DNA of 64,000 bases. Source: Candidatus Woesearchaeota archaeon. GTDB taxonomy: Archaea; Nanobdellota; Nanobdellia; Woesearchaeales; JAFGUC01. The notes below the pieces were generated by a model that had not been told where the DNA came from, made no database searches, and worked only from the letters and a program-made list of their open reading frames with translations. Of the stretch, positions 42,978 through 52,852 are shown piece by piece. The position numbers and the translations under genes were made by a program. The DNA lies in the NCBI GenBank assembly GCA_016938695.1, contig JAFGUC010000006.1, forward strand, positions 124,001 through 188,000, in the 5' to 3' direction. Each line of letters opens with the position of its first letter. The first letter of the stretch is position 1.

Positions 42978-45404
42978 ATGATTAAAAAAGAGGTATTTTT
43001 GTCTGTATTTTTTGTAGTTTTTTTACTGAACTTTACTAGTTTTGTCGCTTCTGAATCTTTGGATATTAGAAATGTTGGTCAAATCGGATTTAATGGTACT
43101 TCTTCAGATTTTACTTCTACAACAACCGTTATTTTAGATTTATCAGTCAATTCTTCTTCTACTAATTGTAGTTGTGGTAATTTTGATGGTGTTAATTTAA
43201 CTTTTGATATTTGGGATTTTCATAACTTTTCTATTTTGAAAAAATGTGATGACATTAAGTATTGGTTGTTGGATACATCTTTAAATTCGGTTGAAGAGAC
43301 GAAGTTTGTTCGATGTTTGATTAATCATACTAATGGAATTGTGACTTTGGTACATGATTCAATAGTTTATAATCCTAGAGGTTATGGTTTAGATTTAACA
43401 CCACCAGAAAATTTTAGTTTGTTAGGTCTTGGTTCAACAATATCATTATCTGAGTCTAATATTATTTCTTTTAATTGGAGTGAATCTTATGATTGGGAAT
43501 CAAATTTATTGCAGATACCAATTACTTATTCATATAGGATTCTTCTAGAGGGTTTGGAAGTAGTTAATTGGACTAGTGTTGGTGTTGATAATTTTGCGAA
43601 GATTATTTTGGCTAATGAGTTATTATTTCCATCCAGTTCTTTTACTGAGGGCGATAATGTAACTATTCAAGTTAGGGCTGAAAATTCAGCTGGTTTGTAC
43701 ACTATTGTTTCTAGACAAATGACTTTGGATTTAGTTGGTCCTTTTTTGGTTGGCATAGAGTCATTAGAGATTGACAATGGTATTTGGTATTCTTTTTTAT
43801 CAGATGAATTATCTTTGGATAGATTGTATTTTAATTGGACATTTAACGATACTCGTTCAGATGTTGTTGAGTATAGTTTTATATTAACTCAGAATAGTTC
43901 TGTAAATCCTGATGCTATTCCTGAAGGAATAATTGGTTCTTTTCATCTTACGACAAATTATTTACTTGATAATTTGCGGATCTTGTTGAAAGAAGGGGAG
44001 AATTACTTTAAAATAAAAGCTAAAGATTCTGCAGGCAATTGGGGTCCTGTTTTTACATTTAATATTAATATTGATAATGAACCTCCATCAACTCCTTTAT
44101 TGTATGATCAAGGATTAAACGTTAGTCATGACCATACAGAATTAATTGGTGTTATCTTTAATTGGACGGTTATTGATGTGGGTTGTGGTGTTGTTAATCA
44201 TTTTGTAGAAATAGACAATGATATTGGTTTTGAGTCGCCTGATTTTTCAGGATTAACAGGATCTAGTTCACAGTATTTTAATTTTAGTACTTTAGATGAT
44301 GGAGTTTATTATATTCGTGTTCAAGCAATTGATTGTATGAACCATAGTAGTTCATTTTCGGATTTGACTCGTACAATAAAGCATGCTGAATCATTTATTA
44401 TTTCTGAATATAGGCCAAGTGGTGAAGTAGCAACTAAACGACCATATTTATATCTTGAAACGTCAAGAATATCTGTTTGTTACTATAAACAATCTATTGA
44501 TTCTGATTATTCTATTTTTGATTATACTAATGATACTTATCATCACGCAGTTTTAAGTTTGAATTATTCTTCGTATGTTTTTGATATTCGTTGCATTGAT
44601 ATGTTGAATGAAACTCGTTATGTTCAATTAGGTATTGATGTTTTGCAGGATTATTTTGTTTCTTCTATGTATTTATCGTCTAACAAGAATTCTTTTTTTC
44701 CTGGTGAACGAATTACTATGCCTTTACAGATTTTGCCTAAAGTAAGTCAAATTCCTAAAGAAGATTTTACATTATATTTGGATAAGAAGAAATATACTGA
44801 TTTTGTAGTTAATGATTTGGGTGATGGTTATTATTTGTTTTCGTTTTATGTTCCAAATTCTGCGGGAGATCATTCTTTATCGTTAGAGGTTGACGGAACA
44901 GATAGTAATGATTTTGATTTTACTGTAGATGAACCTTACTTAAGTATTGCTGTAGAATCTTCAACAATTAGATCTTTTGAAAAATTAGTATCTGATTATG
45001 GAAATGTTGTTTTTGCAAGAGGTGTTGATTTTTCTGTAGGAATGTCTGGAATTGGAAATGATATTTCTGTTGATAAATCGCGATTTAGTATTGAAGTTCC
45101 TCTTGAAAATGATGGTTATGTTTTTGTGACGAGTTCATCATTTGACCCTTCTAAACGTGAAGATTCATTATATTATGGAGGATTTGTTAATTTATTAGAT
45201 CCAACATTTGGATTCTTAGCAGAAGGAATTTTTGATTTTAATTTTGTTTTAGCAATGGATGATGTTATTTTTTTGACTGATTATTTAGATTTATCCGGTA
45301 AAAAATCTATTTCCATACAAAATATTGGAAAAGATTCGAGGGGTAGAAAACAAATTTTTATCAGTGCTTTAAAGACGCAGAATTTTACTGGTGATGCGAA
45401 TTGA
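42978..45404 (+). CDS. Secreted Ig-like surface protein
   Basis: An 808-residue protein with a signal peptide (EVFLSVFFVVFLLNFTSFVAS). A short Cys module near the N-terminus (NCSCGNFD) leads into DSIVYNPRGYGLDLTPP, then three or four FN3/Ig-like domains (SGVVNHFVEIDND; DDGVYYIRVQAIDC). The C-terminal module (LGDGYYLFSFYVPNSAGDHSL; DPTFGFLAEGIFDF) recurs in the two other large proteins of the locus. It is Asn-sequon-rich and has no obvious anchor. The next gene starts inside its stop codon. It is likely a pilus-associated surface subunit or adhesin. Confidence 0.78.
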   Translation: MIKKEVFLSVFFVVFLLNFTSFVASESLDIRNVGQIGFNGTSSDFTSTTTVILDLSVNSSSTNCSCGNFDGVNLTFDIWDFHNFSILKKCDDIKYWLLDTSLNSVEETKFVRCLINHTNGIVTLVHDSIVYNPRGYGLDLTPPENFSLLGLGSTISLSESNIISFNWSESYDWESNLLQIPITYSYRILLEGLEVVNWTSVGVDNFAKIILANELLFPSSSFTEGDNVTIQVRAENSAGLYTIVSRQMTLDLVGPFLVGIESLEIDNGIWYSFLSDELSLDRLYFNWTFNDTRSDVVEYSFILTQNSSVNPDAIPEGIIGSFHLTTNYLLDNLRILLKEGENYFKIKAKDSAGNWGPVFTFNINIDNEPPSTPLLYDQGLNVSHDHTELIGVIFNWTVIDVGCGVVNHFVEIDNDIGFESPDFSGLTGSSSQYFNFSTLDDGVYYIRVQAIDCMNHSSSFSDLTRTIKHAESFIISEYRPSGEVATKRPYLYLETSRISVCYYKQSIDSDYSIFDYTNDTYHHAVLSLNYSSYVFDIRCIDMLNETRYVQLGIDVLQDYFVSSMYLSSNKNSFFPGERITMPLQILPKVSQIPKEDFTLYLDKKKYTDFVVNDLGDGYYLFSFYVPNSAGDHSLSLEVDGTDSNDFDFTVDEPYLSIAVESSTIRSFEKLVSDYGNVVFARGVDFSVGMSGIGNDISVDKSRFSIEVPLENDGYVFVTSSSFDPSKREDSLYYGGFVNLLDPTFGFLAEGIFDFNFVLAMDDVIFLTDYLDLSGKKSISIQNIGKDSRGRKQIFISALKTQNFTGDAN

Positions 45405-47944
45405 AATTTGTTTTCTTAATTTTGTTTGTTTTTGTTTTGAGTTTGACTGTTGTTAGTGCGGTTGATTTAGAAATTAACAATTTTGGATTTAGAACTTTTG
45501 ATAGTAGTAATCAAGAATATACTCCGTACCTTTCTGTAGTTCTCTTTATCAATTACACAACTGGTGCTTATTGCCGTTATTGTAATGATAATGTTTCAAC
45601 GGGAAATAATCATTGTGTTTTTGCAAGTCCTAGTTGGAGTTCATGGGAGATTTGTTCAGACTTTAGATTGTGGGAATTGCAAGATTTTTATGGTGATAAT
45701 AGACAAGAATACAAATATGTTTTTACCCAATCTGATTTAGATTGTTTGGGTGTTGGTTGTACTGCTGAAGAAATTGCAAACGATAGTATCTATTATGATT
45801 ATTCTGGAATTGGTTTGGATTTAACTCCTCCAGTGGTTCCTGCAGTCGTGTCTGACGTAGGTAATTACACTAGTATAAATGATTCTATATTTGTTTCGTG
45901 GAGTGATGCAATTGATTTGGAGTCTAATCATTTGAATATTCCTTTAACATACAAGGTTAGAGCTTTAGAGAATGGAACTCCTATTACTTCTTGGTTTGAT
46001 GTTGGTCAATCTTTGAGTGTAACTTTGAATTTGCCTTATGATATGCAAATGGGTCTGAATTATTCAGTTGAAGTGTCTGCGATAAATAGTGTTGGTCTAT
46101 TTACAAATTCTACTAGTGATGGTATTTTTTATGACCCTTATTTGCCTGTGTTGAATGTAAGTTTGAGTGTATATGAGAATAATTGGACTACCAGTACTCA
46201 GATTTTTGCAAATTTAAGTGCTTACGATAATTTGTCAGGAGTTAAGGGGTTTAGTTATAGACTTGTTTCAGATGCTGTTTTTTCACCCGATTCTTTAATT
46301 GATTCATATGGTAATTTTACGACAATTAGTTTTTATTTACCATCTGGAATTTATTATTTACATTCAATAGCAATTGATAATGCTGGAAATCTTGGATTGG
46401 TATCTTCTAATAGAATTATGATTGATAATACTCCTCCGACTCGTCCAATTTTTAATTCTAGTATTTTGTATAGTTTGAATCAGATGATTTCTTGGACCGC
46501 TTCAATTGATTATCATTCGGGGGTTCAAGATTATTTTATTGAAGTTGCAATTGATCCTGATTTCTCTACAGTTGTTTCGTCTTTTTGGACTAGTTCAAAT
46601 GAAACAAGTTTTGATTTTTCTTTAATTAATATAACTGGAGGTTTGTATTATATTAGATTAAAAGCAAGAGATAATTTGAATCAGGAAAGTTTGTATTCTA
46701 ATCAAGAAGATTTGATGGTTGATTTGAGACCTCCAATTATGACTTTGATTCGGCCAAAATCGGGATTTTTATTTTCTTCAAGACCATCTATTGCAATTTC
46801 AACAGATGAGATATCTAATTGTTATTATAGATTAGAAACTTCTGTTAATTATTCTGTTTTTTCATACACTGGTTCAGATTATCATGAAGCGTACATAAAT
46901 GAATTATCTGGAGAATTAGGTTCATATAAAATATATGTTAAATGTTTGGATTTAGCAAATAATCCTGTGGAAGAATCATTTTCTATTTCTTTACGTGTAG
47001 ATTCTGATTTATCGGGAATAAAAATATATCCTTCTGAAAATTATGGAAACAGCCATTTATCCGATTCAGTTATTATTTCTCAGTATGTTAATGGTGTTTT
47101 AGAATTATTGCTAGAAGTGTCCCCACAGGTGTCTGGCCTTTCGGATTTTTTTGAAATTTATGTTGTTCCTATTGATATTGATGAAGATGAATTTATTGAT
47201 TATATTAAAAAGAATTCTATATCTCGAGATTCTGAAAATTCCGATTATTCTAGTTCGTATTTTGCACATTTATTTCAGAATGATTATGGTATTGGTGATT
47301 TTGGTGATGGTACATATTCTTTGAAATTTCAAGTCCCAAGTTTTCCTGGAAAATATGAATTATATGTTCGCGCATTAGGTGTTGAAAAAAAGATTTATTT
47401 TCAAGTTTTACCTTTGACTTTATCTTTACGTTATGTTGAATTAGATGGAGATATTACTAATGTCTCGAGTATGGCTCAAATAGTGCGTTATGATTTTGAT
47501 AATTATACATTTGGAATTGCTTCAGAAAAGAAACCTAAATTTTACTTTTTTTCAAAAGAAAAATCCTCTATATCTGAGCCAGAAGTTACTGATTATGATG
47601 CTTCACTTTCGGCAGATATTTCTTCAGAATTATTCTTTTTTATGACTCAAAAATCAGAATACTTTGAGCAGAAAGATTCTATGTTAGTTGATGGTAAATT
47701 TTTAGATATTAAATGCCCTAGTTTTGGATATCCTCCAAATATTGTTAATGCTATAAATGTTATTTTTACTGCTGAAGATATCCAATTGGATTCTTCAGAA
47801 TTTTTTGTCCCTGGAAAATATACTTTTTATTTTGAGAACGTGGGAGTTAATGGTTTGCAGAAAGTTGTTTCAGTTTCTTCATTAAATGATTTTTCTTTGG
47901 ATCCTGATGAGATAAAATATACGAGGTATGATGTTTATGGCTAA
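45401..47944 (+). CDS. Secreted Ig-like surface protein, paralogue of the preceding gene
   Basis: An 847-residue protein with a TTG start (overlapping the previous TGA) and a signal peptide (FVFLILFVFVLSLTVVSAV). It repeats the plan of its neighbour: Cys module (YCRYCNDN, WSSWEICSD), DSIYYDYSGIGLDLTPP, FN3/Ig-like domains, and the C-terminal module (FGDGTYSLKFQVPSFPGKYEL; CPSFGYPPNIVNAINV). The tight gene overlaps indicate co-production with the pilin genes downstream. Role inferred as pilus or cell-surface component. Confidence 0.78.
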   Translation: MKFVFLILFVFVLSLTVVSAVDLEINNFGFRTFDSSNQEYTPYLSVVLFINYTTGAYCRYCNDNVSTGNNHCVFASPSWSSWEICSDFRLWELQDFYGDNRQEYKYVFTQSDLDCLGVGCTAEEIANDSIYYDYSGIGLDLTPPVVPAVVSDVGNYTSINDSIFVSWSDAIDLESNHLNIPLTYKVRALENGTPITSWFDVGQSLSVTLNLPYDMQMGLNYSVEVSAINSVGLFTNSTSDGIFYDPYLPVLNVSLSVYENNWTTSTQIFANLSAYDNLSGVKGFSYRLVSDAVFSPDSLIDSYGNFTTISFYLPSGIYYLHSIAIDNAGNLGLVSSNRIMIDNTPPTRPIFNSSILYSLNQMISWTASIDYHSGVQDYFIEVAIDPDFSTVVSSFWTSSNETSFDFSLINITGGLYYIRLKARDNLNQESLYSNQEDLMVDLRPPIMTLIRPKSGFLFSSRPSIAISTDEISNCYYRLETSVNYSVFSYTGSDYHEAYINELSGELGSYKIYVKCLDLANNPVEESFSISLRVDSDLSGIKIYPSENYGNSHLSDSVIISQYVNGVLELLLEVSPQVSGLSDFFEIYVVPIDIDEDEFIDYIKKNSISRDSENSDYSSSYFAHLFQNDYGIGDFGDGTYSLKFQVPSFPGKYELYVRALGVEKKIYFQVLPLTLSLRYVELDGDITNVSSMAQIVRYDFDNYTFGIASEKKPKFYFFSKEKSSISEPEVTDYDASLSADISSELFFFMTQKSEYFEQKDSMLVDGKFLDIKCPSFGYPPNIVNAINVIFTAEDIQLDSSEFFVPGKYTFYFENVGVNGLQKVVSVSSLNDFSLDPDEIKYTRYDVYG

Positions 47945-48446
47945 AGCTCAGTTTTATCTTCTAGCAGGGTTTATCTTTGTATTTTTGATATTTTCATTGT
48001 CAGGTGGAGTGTGGTATTTGTCAACTTCACAAGATTCTTTTTCAGAATTAAAATCTAATTACGTTCGTGAAGCTAATAAAGTCATCAATGAAGCAGTCTA
48101 TTCTGGTTTAGATCCGTTCGTTAGACTTGATGATTATACTAAAAAATTTATAAGATATGCAAAGACGAAGAATGTTGATTTTGGTGTTGTTTTTATTCTG
48201 TCTTATGACGGGCATTTAAAAATAGTTAATTATTTAAATAACAATATCAACATATATTATAAAGATTCGCTTATAAAAGATTGTTTAAATGGCCTCTGTA
48301 GCCCTTTGGAACCATCAAATCTTGCATATGTCGCTTGGATTGATGAGGTTACTGTACGGTTTGCGGATAAGTCATATAATTTTGATTTAGACGAGTTATC
48401 GGATATGGAATTGAAGGTTCTTTTTAAGGGTGAATTGAGAAGGTGA
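47937..48446 (+). CDS. Pilin-like protein with N-terminal hydrophobic helix
   Basis: A 169-residue protein opening MAKAQFYLLAGFIFVFLIF, the KxQ-hydrophobic pattern of archaeal pseudopilins with class III-type signals. The rest is a soluble domain with two Cys (KDCLNGLCS). ATG 47928 and 47931 also open the frame; 47937 is best spaced from GAGG at 47923. It overlaps the end of the surface-protein gene. Probably a minor pilin in the machine encoded by the following genes. Confidence 0.65.
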   Translation: MAKAQFYLLAGFIFVFLIFSLSGGVWYLSTSQDSFSELKSNYVREANKVINEAVYSGLDPFVRLDDYTKKFIRYAKTKNVDFGVVFILSYDGHLKIVNYLNNNINIYYKDSLIKDCLNGLCSPLEPSNLAYVAWIDEVTVRFADKSYNFDLDELSDMELKVLFKGELRR

Positions 48447-48450
48447 TTGA

Positions 48451-48981
48451 ATGAGGAAGGGAAAAAGAGGTGCAATTAGTGTTTTTGGCAGTTTTCCTTT
48501 CTTGTCTTTCTCGAGTTTTAATCTCTTTACAGATAAACATGGAGCTGCAGCTTGGCTTTCTTGGGTGTTAATTATTTCATTTTCAGTTGGTCTAGGTGCA
48601 TTTATGTTTAAGTGGATGACTGGTTTTACAACTAGCACTACTGAAAAACTTTCTGCAAAAGTTGAGGAATCCGATTGTACTTTAATTGGTGTAAGTATTC
48701 TTGATGTTTGCCAGACGGTAGAGGAACTACGTCTTGAAATAGTTAATAAAAAAAGTTTGAATGTAGATCAATTAGTTTTTAGTTATGTTGATATTTATGA
48801 TAATCCTTACAATAAAGTATTGAATTTTAGTTTACGTGTAAATAAAAAAGAGACGTTGACTATTTTAAAGCAAGGAATTGTAAAACAGTTTGAATTGATT
48901 CCTAAAGCTTTTACTGATGATAAGGTTATTACTTGCAATGATAATACTGTAACGGTTAGTAAAATAAGACACTGTGGTTAA
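48451..48981 (+). CDS. Pilin-like protein
   Basis: A 176-residue protein. A basic, Ser/Phe-rich preamble of about 30 residues ends in KHGAAAWLSWVLIISFSVGLGAFMFKWM, a class III signal-like helix of the archaeal pilin type. The globular part has four Cys (DCTLIG, DVCQTV, ITCNDN, RHCG). It follows a GGTGATT ribosome site. The unusually long leader before the cleavage zone is noteworthy; an internal start cannot be excluded. Likely a pilin subunit processed by the A24 peptidase. Confidence 0.65.
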   Translation: MRKGKRGAISVFGSFPFLSFSSFNLFTDKHGAAAWLSWVLIISFSVGLGAFMFKWMTGFTTSTTEKLSAKVEESDCTLIGVSILDVCQTVEELRLEIVNKKSLNVDQLVFSYVDIYDNPYNKVLNFSLRVNKKETLTILKQGIVKQFELIPKAFTDDKVITCNDNTVTVSKIRHCG

Positions 48982-48982
48982 G

Positions 48983-49351
48983 ATGGATGTAAAAAACAAG
49001 GATTCATTATATGTAAATACGTTGCTTGAGAAGTCTCGAATGAATCGTGATATTGCAACGTTAGCTTTTAAGAATAGTATTGCGCTTTATTTCATATTTG
49101 TTTTTCTTGCAATACTTGGATTAACACAAAATTATATTGATAAGAAATACTTCTTTACTTTGGTTTTCATGGGTCTAGGAAGTTTACTTATTGGTGTTAT
49201 TCCTTATGTTGTGACGATGATTGGTGAACGAAAAAAATTAAATGTTGTCTTGTTCAATTTAATGCTTAAGGATGCAAGTTTGAAAGATTATTATGATGAT
49301 AAACGTTATTATATGACGAAGAGGAATGAAAAAAATGCCAAAGAAATTTAG
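48983..49351 (+). CDS. Small membrane protein with two membrane segments
   Basis: A 122-residue protein. A charged N-terminus (KNKDSLYVNTLLEKSRMNRD) is followed by two membrane helices (about residues 33-50 and 60-80), then a charged C-terminal tail of about 40 residues with KDYYDDKRYY. It starts at ATG 48983 one base after the previous stop; a GTG at 48974 is the alternative. It overlaps the next pilin gene. It is not recognised as a known family; an accessory factor of pilus assembly is inferred from position. Confidence 0.6.
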   Translation: MDVKNKDSLYVNTLLEKSRMNRDIATLAFKNSIALYFIFVFLAILGLTQNYIDKKYFFTLVFMGLGSLLIGVIPYVVTMIGERKKLNVVLFNLMLKDASLKDYYDDKRYYMTKRNEKNAKEI

Positions 49352-49865
49352 ATTGTTTAGCTCGAAAAGAGCAGTATCGCCTCTTATCGCAACAGTTTTA
49401 TTAATTGCTTTTGCAGTAGCTTTAGGTGCTGTTGTGATGAACTGGGGTAAGGGATATGTACAATCTCAAGCTATTCAAGTTGAGACAAAATCAAACGCTC
49501 AATTGTCTTGTCAAAGCGATGTTGAGCTTAGTATATATATATTGAATGGTCGACCTAAAGTTTGTTATGAAATCGATGGTGGAGTTACTACATTACGTGC
49601 GATGTTGAAAAATGATGGAACCGGAACGGTCGAGGGTTTTTCTGTGTCAGTAATTAGTGATACTGATGAAGTTTTTGCTCAAGAAGTTGACAAATTAGTT
49701 CCAGGCGGAGGAGTAACTAAGGTTGAATTAGAAATCGATCAAGATGATTTTGGAATAATTAGTCAAGTTGATTTTACACCTAAGATTTTAGTTGCAGGTG
49801 TTCAAAAACCAGTTTTATGTAGTAAGAATGTTTTATCAGTAGATGAAATTTACGAATGTGAGTAA
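49326..49865 (+). CDS. Archaeal type IV pilin (DUF1628-type N-terminus)
   Basis: A 179-residue pilin. The signal KRAVSPLIATVLLIAFAV is the canonical archaeal class III type, cut before or near Ala-Val-Ser by the prepilin peptidase. The body is a beta-rich domain with Cys in LSCQSD, KVCYEI, VLCSKN and YECE. ATG 49326 or ATG 49335 may be used; the latter is better spaced from GAGG. It is the clearest pilin of the locus and probably the major or a main minor subunit. Confidence 0.85.
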   Translation: MKKMPKKFRLFSSKRAVSPLIATVLLIAFAVALGAVVMNWGKGYVQSQAIQVETKSNAQLSCQSDVELSIYILNGRPKVCYEIDGGVTTLRAMLKNDGTGTVEGFSVSVISDTDEVFAQEVDKLVPGGGVTKVELEIDQDDFGIISQVDFTPKILVAGVQKPVLCSKNVLSVDEIYECE

Positions 49866-49873
49866 GATTTACA

Positions 49874-50326
49874 ATGCCTGATGAATATGATGATAAAAAA
49901 GTTGGAGTGAGAAAATTTATTCACGCGTTAATTTTTGTAGTTTTCCTCTTTATCTTTTTATACTTGGCATTTTGGTCTAAAAAAGTTTATACGCAAACAA
50001 CAGATTCAACTAATGAAACAATGCGTCAGGCAAAAGATTGTATGTCTTATTCATTCGATGTTCGTCAAATTTATTATTCCAAAGGTACTTTGAGTTTTGA
50101 TTTTTATCTTTTAGGTTTTAGTGAAGATTCAGTAAAGGCCTTAACAATTATTCCAGATAAATTTTATCAGAATAATAATTTCACATTTGTGCGTGATTTT
50201 GTATTTCCAAAAAAATTAGCTCCGGGTGAAACAAAATCTGTCAGTGTCGATATTGATATCAATAGTACTTTTGATGTGATGGTGAAGGATTGCGCGTTAA
50301 CAAAAACAAGTCATAAGATAGAATGA
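49874..50326 (+). CDS. Single-pass membrane protein with extracytoplasmic domain
   Basis: A 150-residue protein. A charged N-terminus (PDEYDDKKVGVRK) leads to one membrane helix (FIHALIFVVFLFIFLYLAF, 15-33) and an outside beta-rich domain with two Cys (DCMSYS and DCALTK). It overlaps the next gene by ATGA, in the middle of the pilin group. It has no clear class III signal, so an assembly or minor pilin role is open. Confidence 0.6.
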   Translation: MPDEYDDKKVGVRKFIHALIFVVFLFIFLYLAFWSKKVYTQTTDSTNETMRQAKDCMSYSFDVRQIYYSKGTLSFDFYLLGFSEDSVKALTIIPDKFYQNNNFTFVRDFVFPKKLAPGETKSVSVDIDINSTFDVMVKDCALTKTSHKIE

Positions 50327-51033
50327 GATTAGTTAATAAGAAAGGCGATATTTGGGTATCTGCTGTTTTGTACATGATGATTGCAGTTGCAGTGGTTCTT
50401 ATAGTGTTAAAAGCAGGTGTTCCTCAAGTTGAAAAGATGCAAGATAAGATGTATTTTAGTAAAGCAAAACAAACAATGCTTCAACTAAATGATGAAATAC
50501 GTGCTGTTGCATCAGAAGGTTTTGGTTCTCAGCGAATTGTTCCTATTGAAATTGACAAAGGTACATTAGACGTTAAAGATAATAGACTTGTTTGGCAAAT
50601 GACTACTAAATCAAAGATAATGGAACCACGAACAAAAGTGTCTTTAGGAAATCTTATTATTACTGCTAATGCAGATGTAAGTGCAAATGAATATGCAAAT
50701 TATTATTTACTTTCTAATTCAAGAATATCGGTAAATATTACTAGATTTAATTCAATAGATTCACCTGGTGCAATTAACACTAACGATTTGATTCAATATA
50801 TGGATTACCAAGGAAATACAGTATCGGGTACTTTTTCTTTCTTGATAAATAATGATCAAGATACTGCTGTTGGAACAGGTTATACTTATATTTTAGAGGA
50901 AGGTAATGATTTAGGTTTTGCAACTGTTGTTGCGCATGTTAATTCAACTAAATTTGAATATGATTTAGAAATTACATTAGAAAGTCAAGCTGATTTTATT
51001 GCAGCAAAAGTAAAAAATCTTAAAGTGAACTAA
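50323..51033 (+). CDS. Pilin-like protein
   Basis: A 236-residue protein opening MRLVNKKGDIWVSAVLYMMI with a hydrophobic helix to about residue 29, consistent with a class III signal cut after KKG. The body is beta-rich without Cys (NLIITANADVSANEYANYYL). Start overlaps the previous stop (ATGA), and the ATPase follows by 3 bp. Likely a large minor pilin or pseudopilin of the pilus. Confidence 0.68.
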   Translation: MRLVNKKGDIWVSAVLYMMIAVAVVLIVLKAGVPQVEKMQDKMYFSKAKQTMLQLNDEIRAVASEGFGSQRIVPIEIDKGTLDVKDNRLVWQMTTKSKIMEPRTKVSLGNLIITANADVSANEYANYYLLSNSRISVNITRFNSIDSPGAINTNDLIQYMDYQGNTVSGTFSFLINNDQDTAVGTGYTYILEEGNDLGFATVVAHVNSTKFEYDLEITLESQADFIAAKVKNLKVN

Positions 51034-51036
51034 AAA

Positions 51037-52632
51037 ATGGCATTATTTGGAAGTAGTGGAGATAGTAAAAAGTTTAAATCTTCTTTTAAGATAGATTTGT
51101 TTCCTAAGTTAAGTCCGATTCCTAAATTTAATCGACGAGAAGAAATTGATGTAAGGTATCCGCTTTTGTCACCTTATGCGTTTGTTCATATTCATTGGGG
51201 TTCTGAACGAAATGACCTTTTGTACGAGGTTGAGGAACCAGTATTATCAGAAACAGAAAAAGAGGTTTTTAACCTAATAAAACTTGGTCTTGAAGAAATG
51301 ATTAATATTAGTTTTGTCAAGGCTACAAAAGATAATTTAATTATTGAATATCTGGAAAGAAATGTTCAGTCGATTTTAGTTGAACTAGGAACTAAGGTTT
51401 CTGAAGAAAGCTATAACAAAATTATGTATTATGTTTATAGGGATTTTGTTGGCTTAAATGAAATTGAGCCTCTTCTTCATGATTATTATATTGAAGATAT
51501 TGAATGTAATGGTGTTGGATTTCCTATTTATATTGTTCATAGATCGTTTGAAAATATTGCAACAAACGTTATTTTTCCTAAGCATTCTGATTTAACAAGT
51601 TTTGTAGAAAAACTTGCACAAAAATCTGGACGTTATGTTTCATATGCAAAACCTCTTTTGGATGGAACTTTGCCTGATGGGTCGAGGGTTAACGCAACAT
51701 ACAGTGATGATGTTACTACAAGAGGTCCAACTTTTACCATTCGTAAATTTACAAAAGAGCCTTGGACTCCAATACATTTGTTGAGACAAGGAACAGCTAA
51801 TGCAGAGATTTTTGCTTATCTTTGGTTAGCAATAGAATATAAAATGAATATTATGGTTGTCGGAGAGACTGCATCTGGTAAAACTACTTTTTTGAATAGT
51901 ATTGTTAATTTTATTCCTCCTGATGCAAGAATTTGTTCAATTGAAGATACTCGAGAATTGAATTTAGCTCATGAGAACTGGCTACCTGCAGTTAGCAGAA
52001 GTGGTTTTGGTGTTCCAAATATGTTAGGTCAACAATTTGGAGAAGTTAGTTTATTCGATTTATTAAAAGAATCATTTCGTCAGAATCCTGATTATGTAAT
52101 TGTTGGAGAAGTTAGAGGAGAGGAAGCGTCAGTACTATTTCAAGGAATGGCATCAGGACATCCATCGTTTGGAACGTTCCATGCAGGTTCGGTAAATACT
52201 TTACTTAGACGACTTCAAACTCCTCCGATTAATTTATCATCTTCATTAGTAGAAAGTTTAGATGTAATTGTTATTGCTTCACATATTAGAGATGCCGAAC
52301 ATAACTTTAGGAGAATAAAATCTGTTAATGAATTATTGGAAGTAAAAAATTTAGGTTCTGCTGCTTTTAAGGAAGTATTTACTTGGGATCCGGCTAAAGA
52401 TGAATTTAAGTTTAATAAACCTTCAAATATTTTAAAGAAAATTTCTAAAAATACTGGTAAAAAAGAATCTGATTTAACTGGAGAATTTGAGGTAAGAATT
52501 AGAATTTTACAGGCTTTATTTGATAAAGAAGTTTTTAATTTCAAGGAATTTGCTCAAGTAATATCTGATTATTATACTATGCCTGAAAAGGTTGTTGCTA
52601 AGTATGGTGCTGTAATTTCATCAAAAAAATAA
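51037..52632 (+). CDS. Type II/IV secretion system ATPase (FlaI/TadA/VirB11-like)
   Basis: A 531-residue hexameric secretion ATPase. Walker A is GETASGKT (276-283), followed by SIEDTREL (301-308, Asp box), Walker B region DYVIVGEVRGEEA (352-364), and the His box GHPSFGTFHAG (374-384). The N-terminal 240 residues match the archaeal GspE2/TadA lineage. It powers pilus assembly on the platform proteins that follow. A C-terminal extension of about 90 residues follows the core. Confidence 0.94.
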   Translation: MALFGSSGDSKKFKSSFKIDLFPKLSPIPKFNRREEIDVRYPLLSPYAFVHIHWGSERNDLLYEVEEPVLSETEKEVFNLIKLGLEEMINISFVKATKDNLIIEYLERNVQSILVELGTKVSEESYNKIMYYVYRDFVGLNEIEPLLHDYYIEDIECNGVGFPIYIVHRSFENIATNVIFPKHSDLTSFVEKLAQKSGRYVSYAKPLLDGTLPDGSRVNATYSDDVTTRGPTFTIRKFTKEPWTPIHLLRQGTANAEIFAYLWLAIEYKMNIMVVGETASGKTTFLNSIVNFIPPDARICSIEDTRELNLAHENWLPAVSRSGFGVPNMLGQQFGEVSLFDLLKESFRQNPDYVIVGEVRGEEASVLFQGMASGHPSFGTFHAGSVNTLLRRLQTPPINLSSSLVESLDVIVIASHIRDAEHNFRRIKSVNELLEVKNLGSAAFKEVFTWDPAKDEFKFNKPSNILKKISKNTGKKESDLTGEFEVRIRILQALFDKEVFNFKEFAQVISDYYTMPEKVVAKYGAVISSKK

Positions 52633-52651
52633 TTGAATTTGGGTGGGGATT

Positions 52652-52852
52652 TTGATATCGAGAAAAATAAAAAGTGATGTTGTAAAGATTGGTGCGCTGT
52701 TTGATTTTTACGATGAACTTGCAAATCGTAAGTTAAAAGATAAAGCCGAACTTTCTGTTGTTAAAGAAAAAATGATGTTTACTAGAAAGCAGATTATTGA
52801 ATATTGTATTGATATTAAAAAAAATGTTAAAGAATTTGAAGAAAGACTATGA
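52652..52852 (+). CDS. Small charged cytoplasmic protein in the pilus operon
   Basis: A 66-residue, Lys/Glu-rich helical protein without membrane segments (ISRKIKSDVVKIGALFDFYDEL). A GGGTGGGGA ribosome site favours TTG 52652 over GTG 52643. It overlaps the platform gene by 4 bp. It may act as a small partner of the ATPase or platform protein; no family is recognised. Confidence 0.55.
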   Translation: MISRKIKSDVVKIGALFDFYDELANRKLKDKAELSVVKEKMMFTRKQIIEYCIDIKKNVKEFEERL

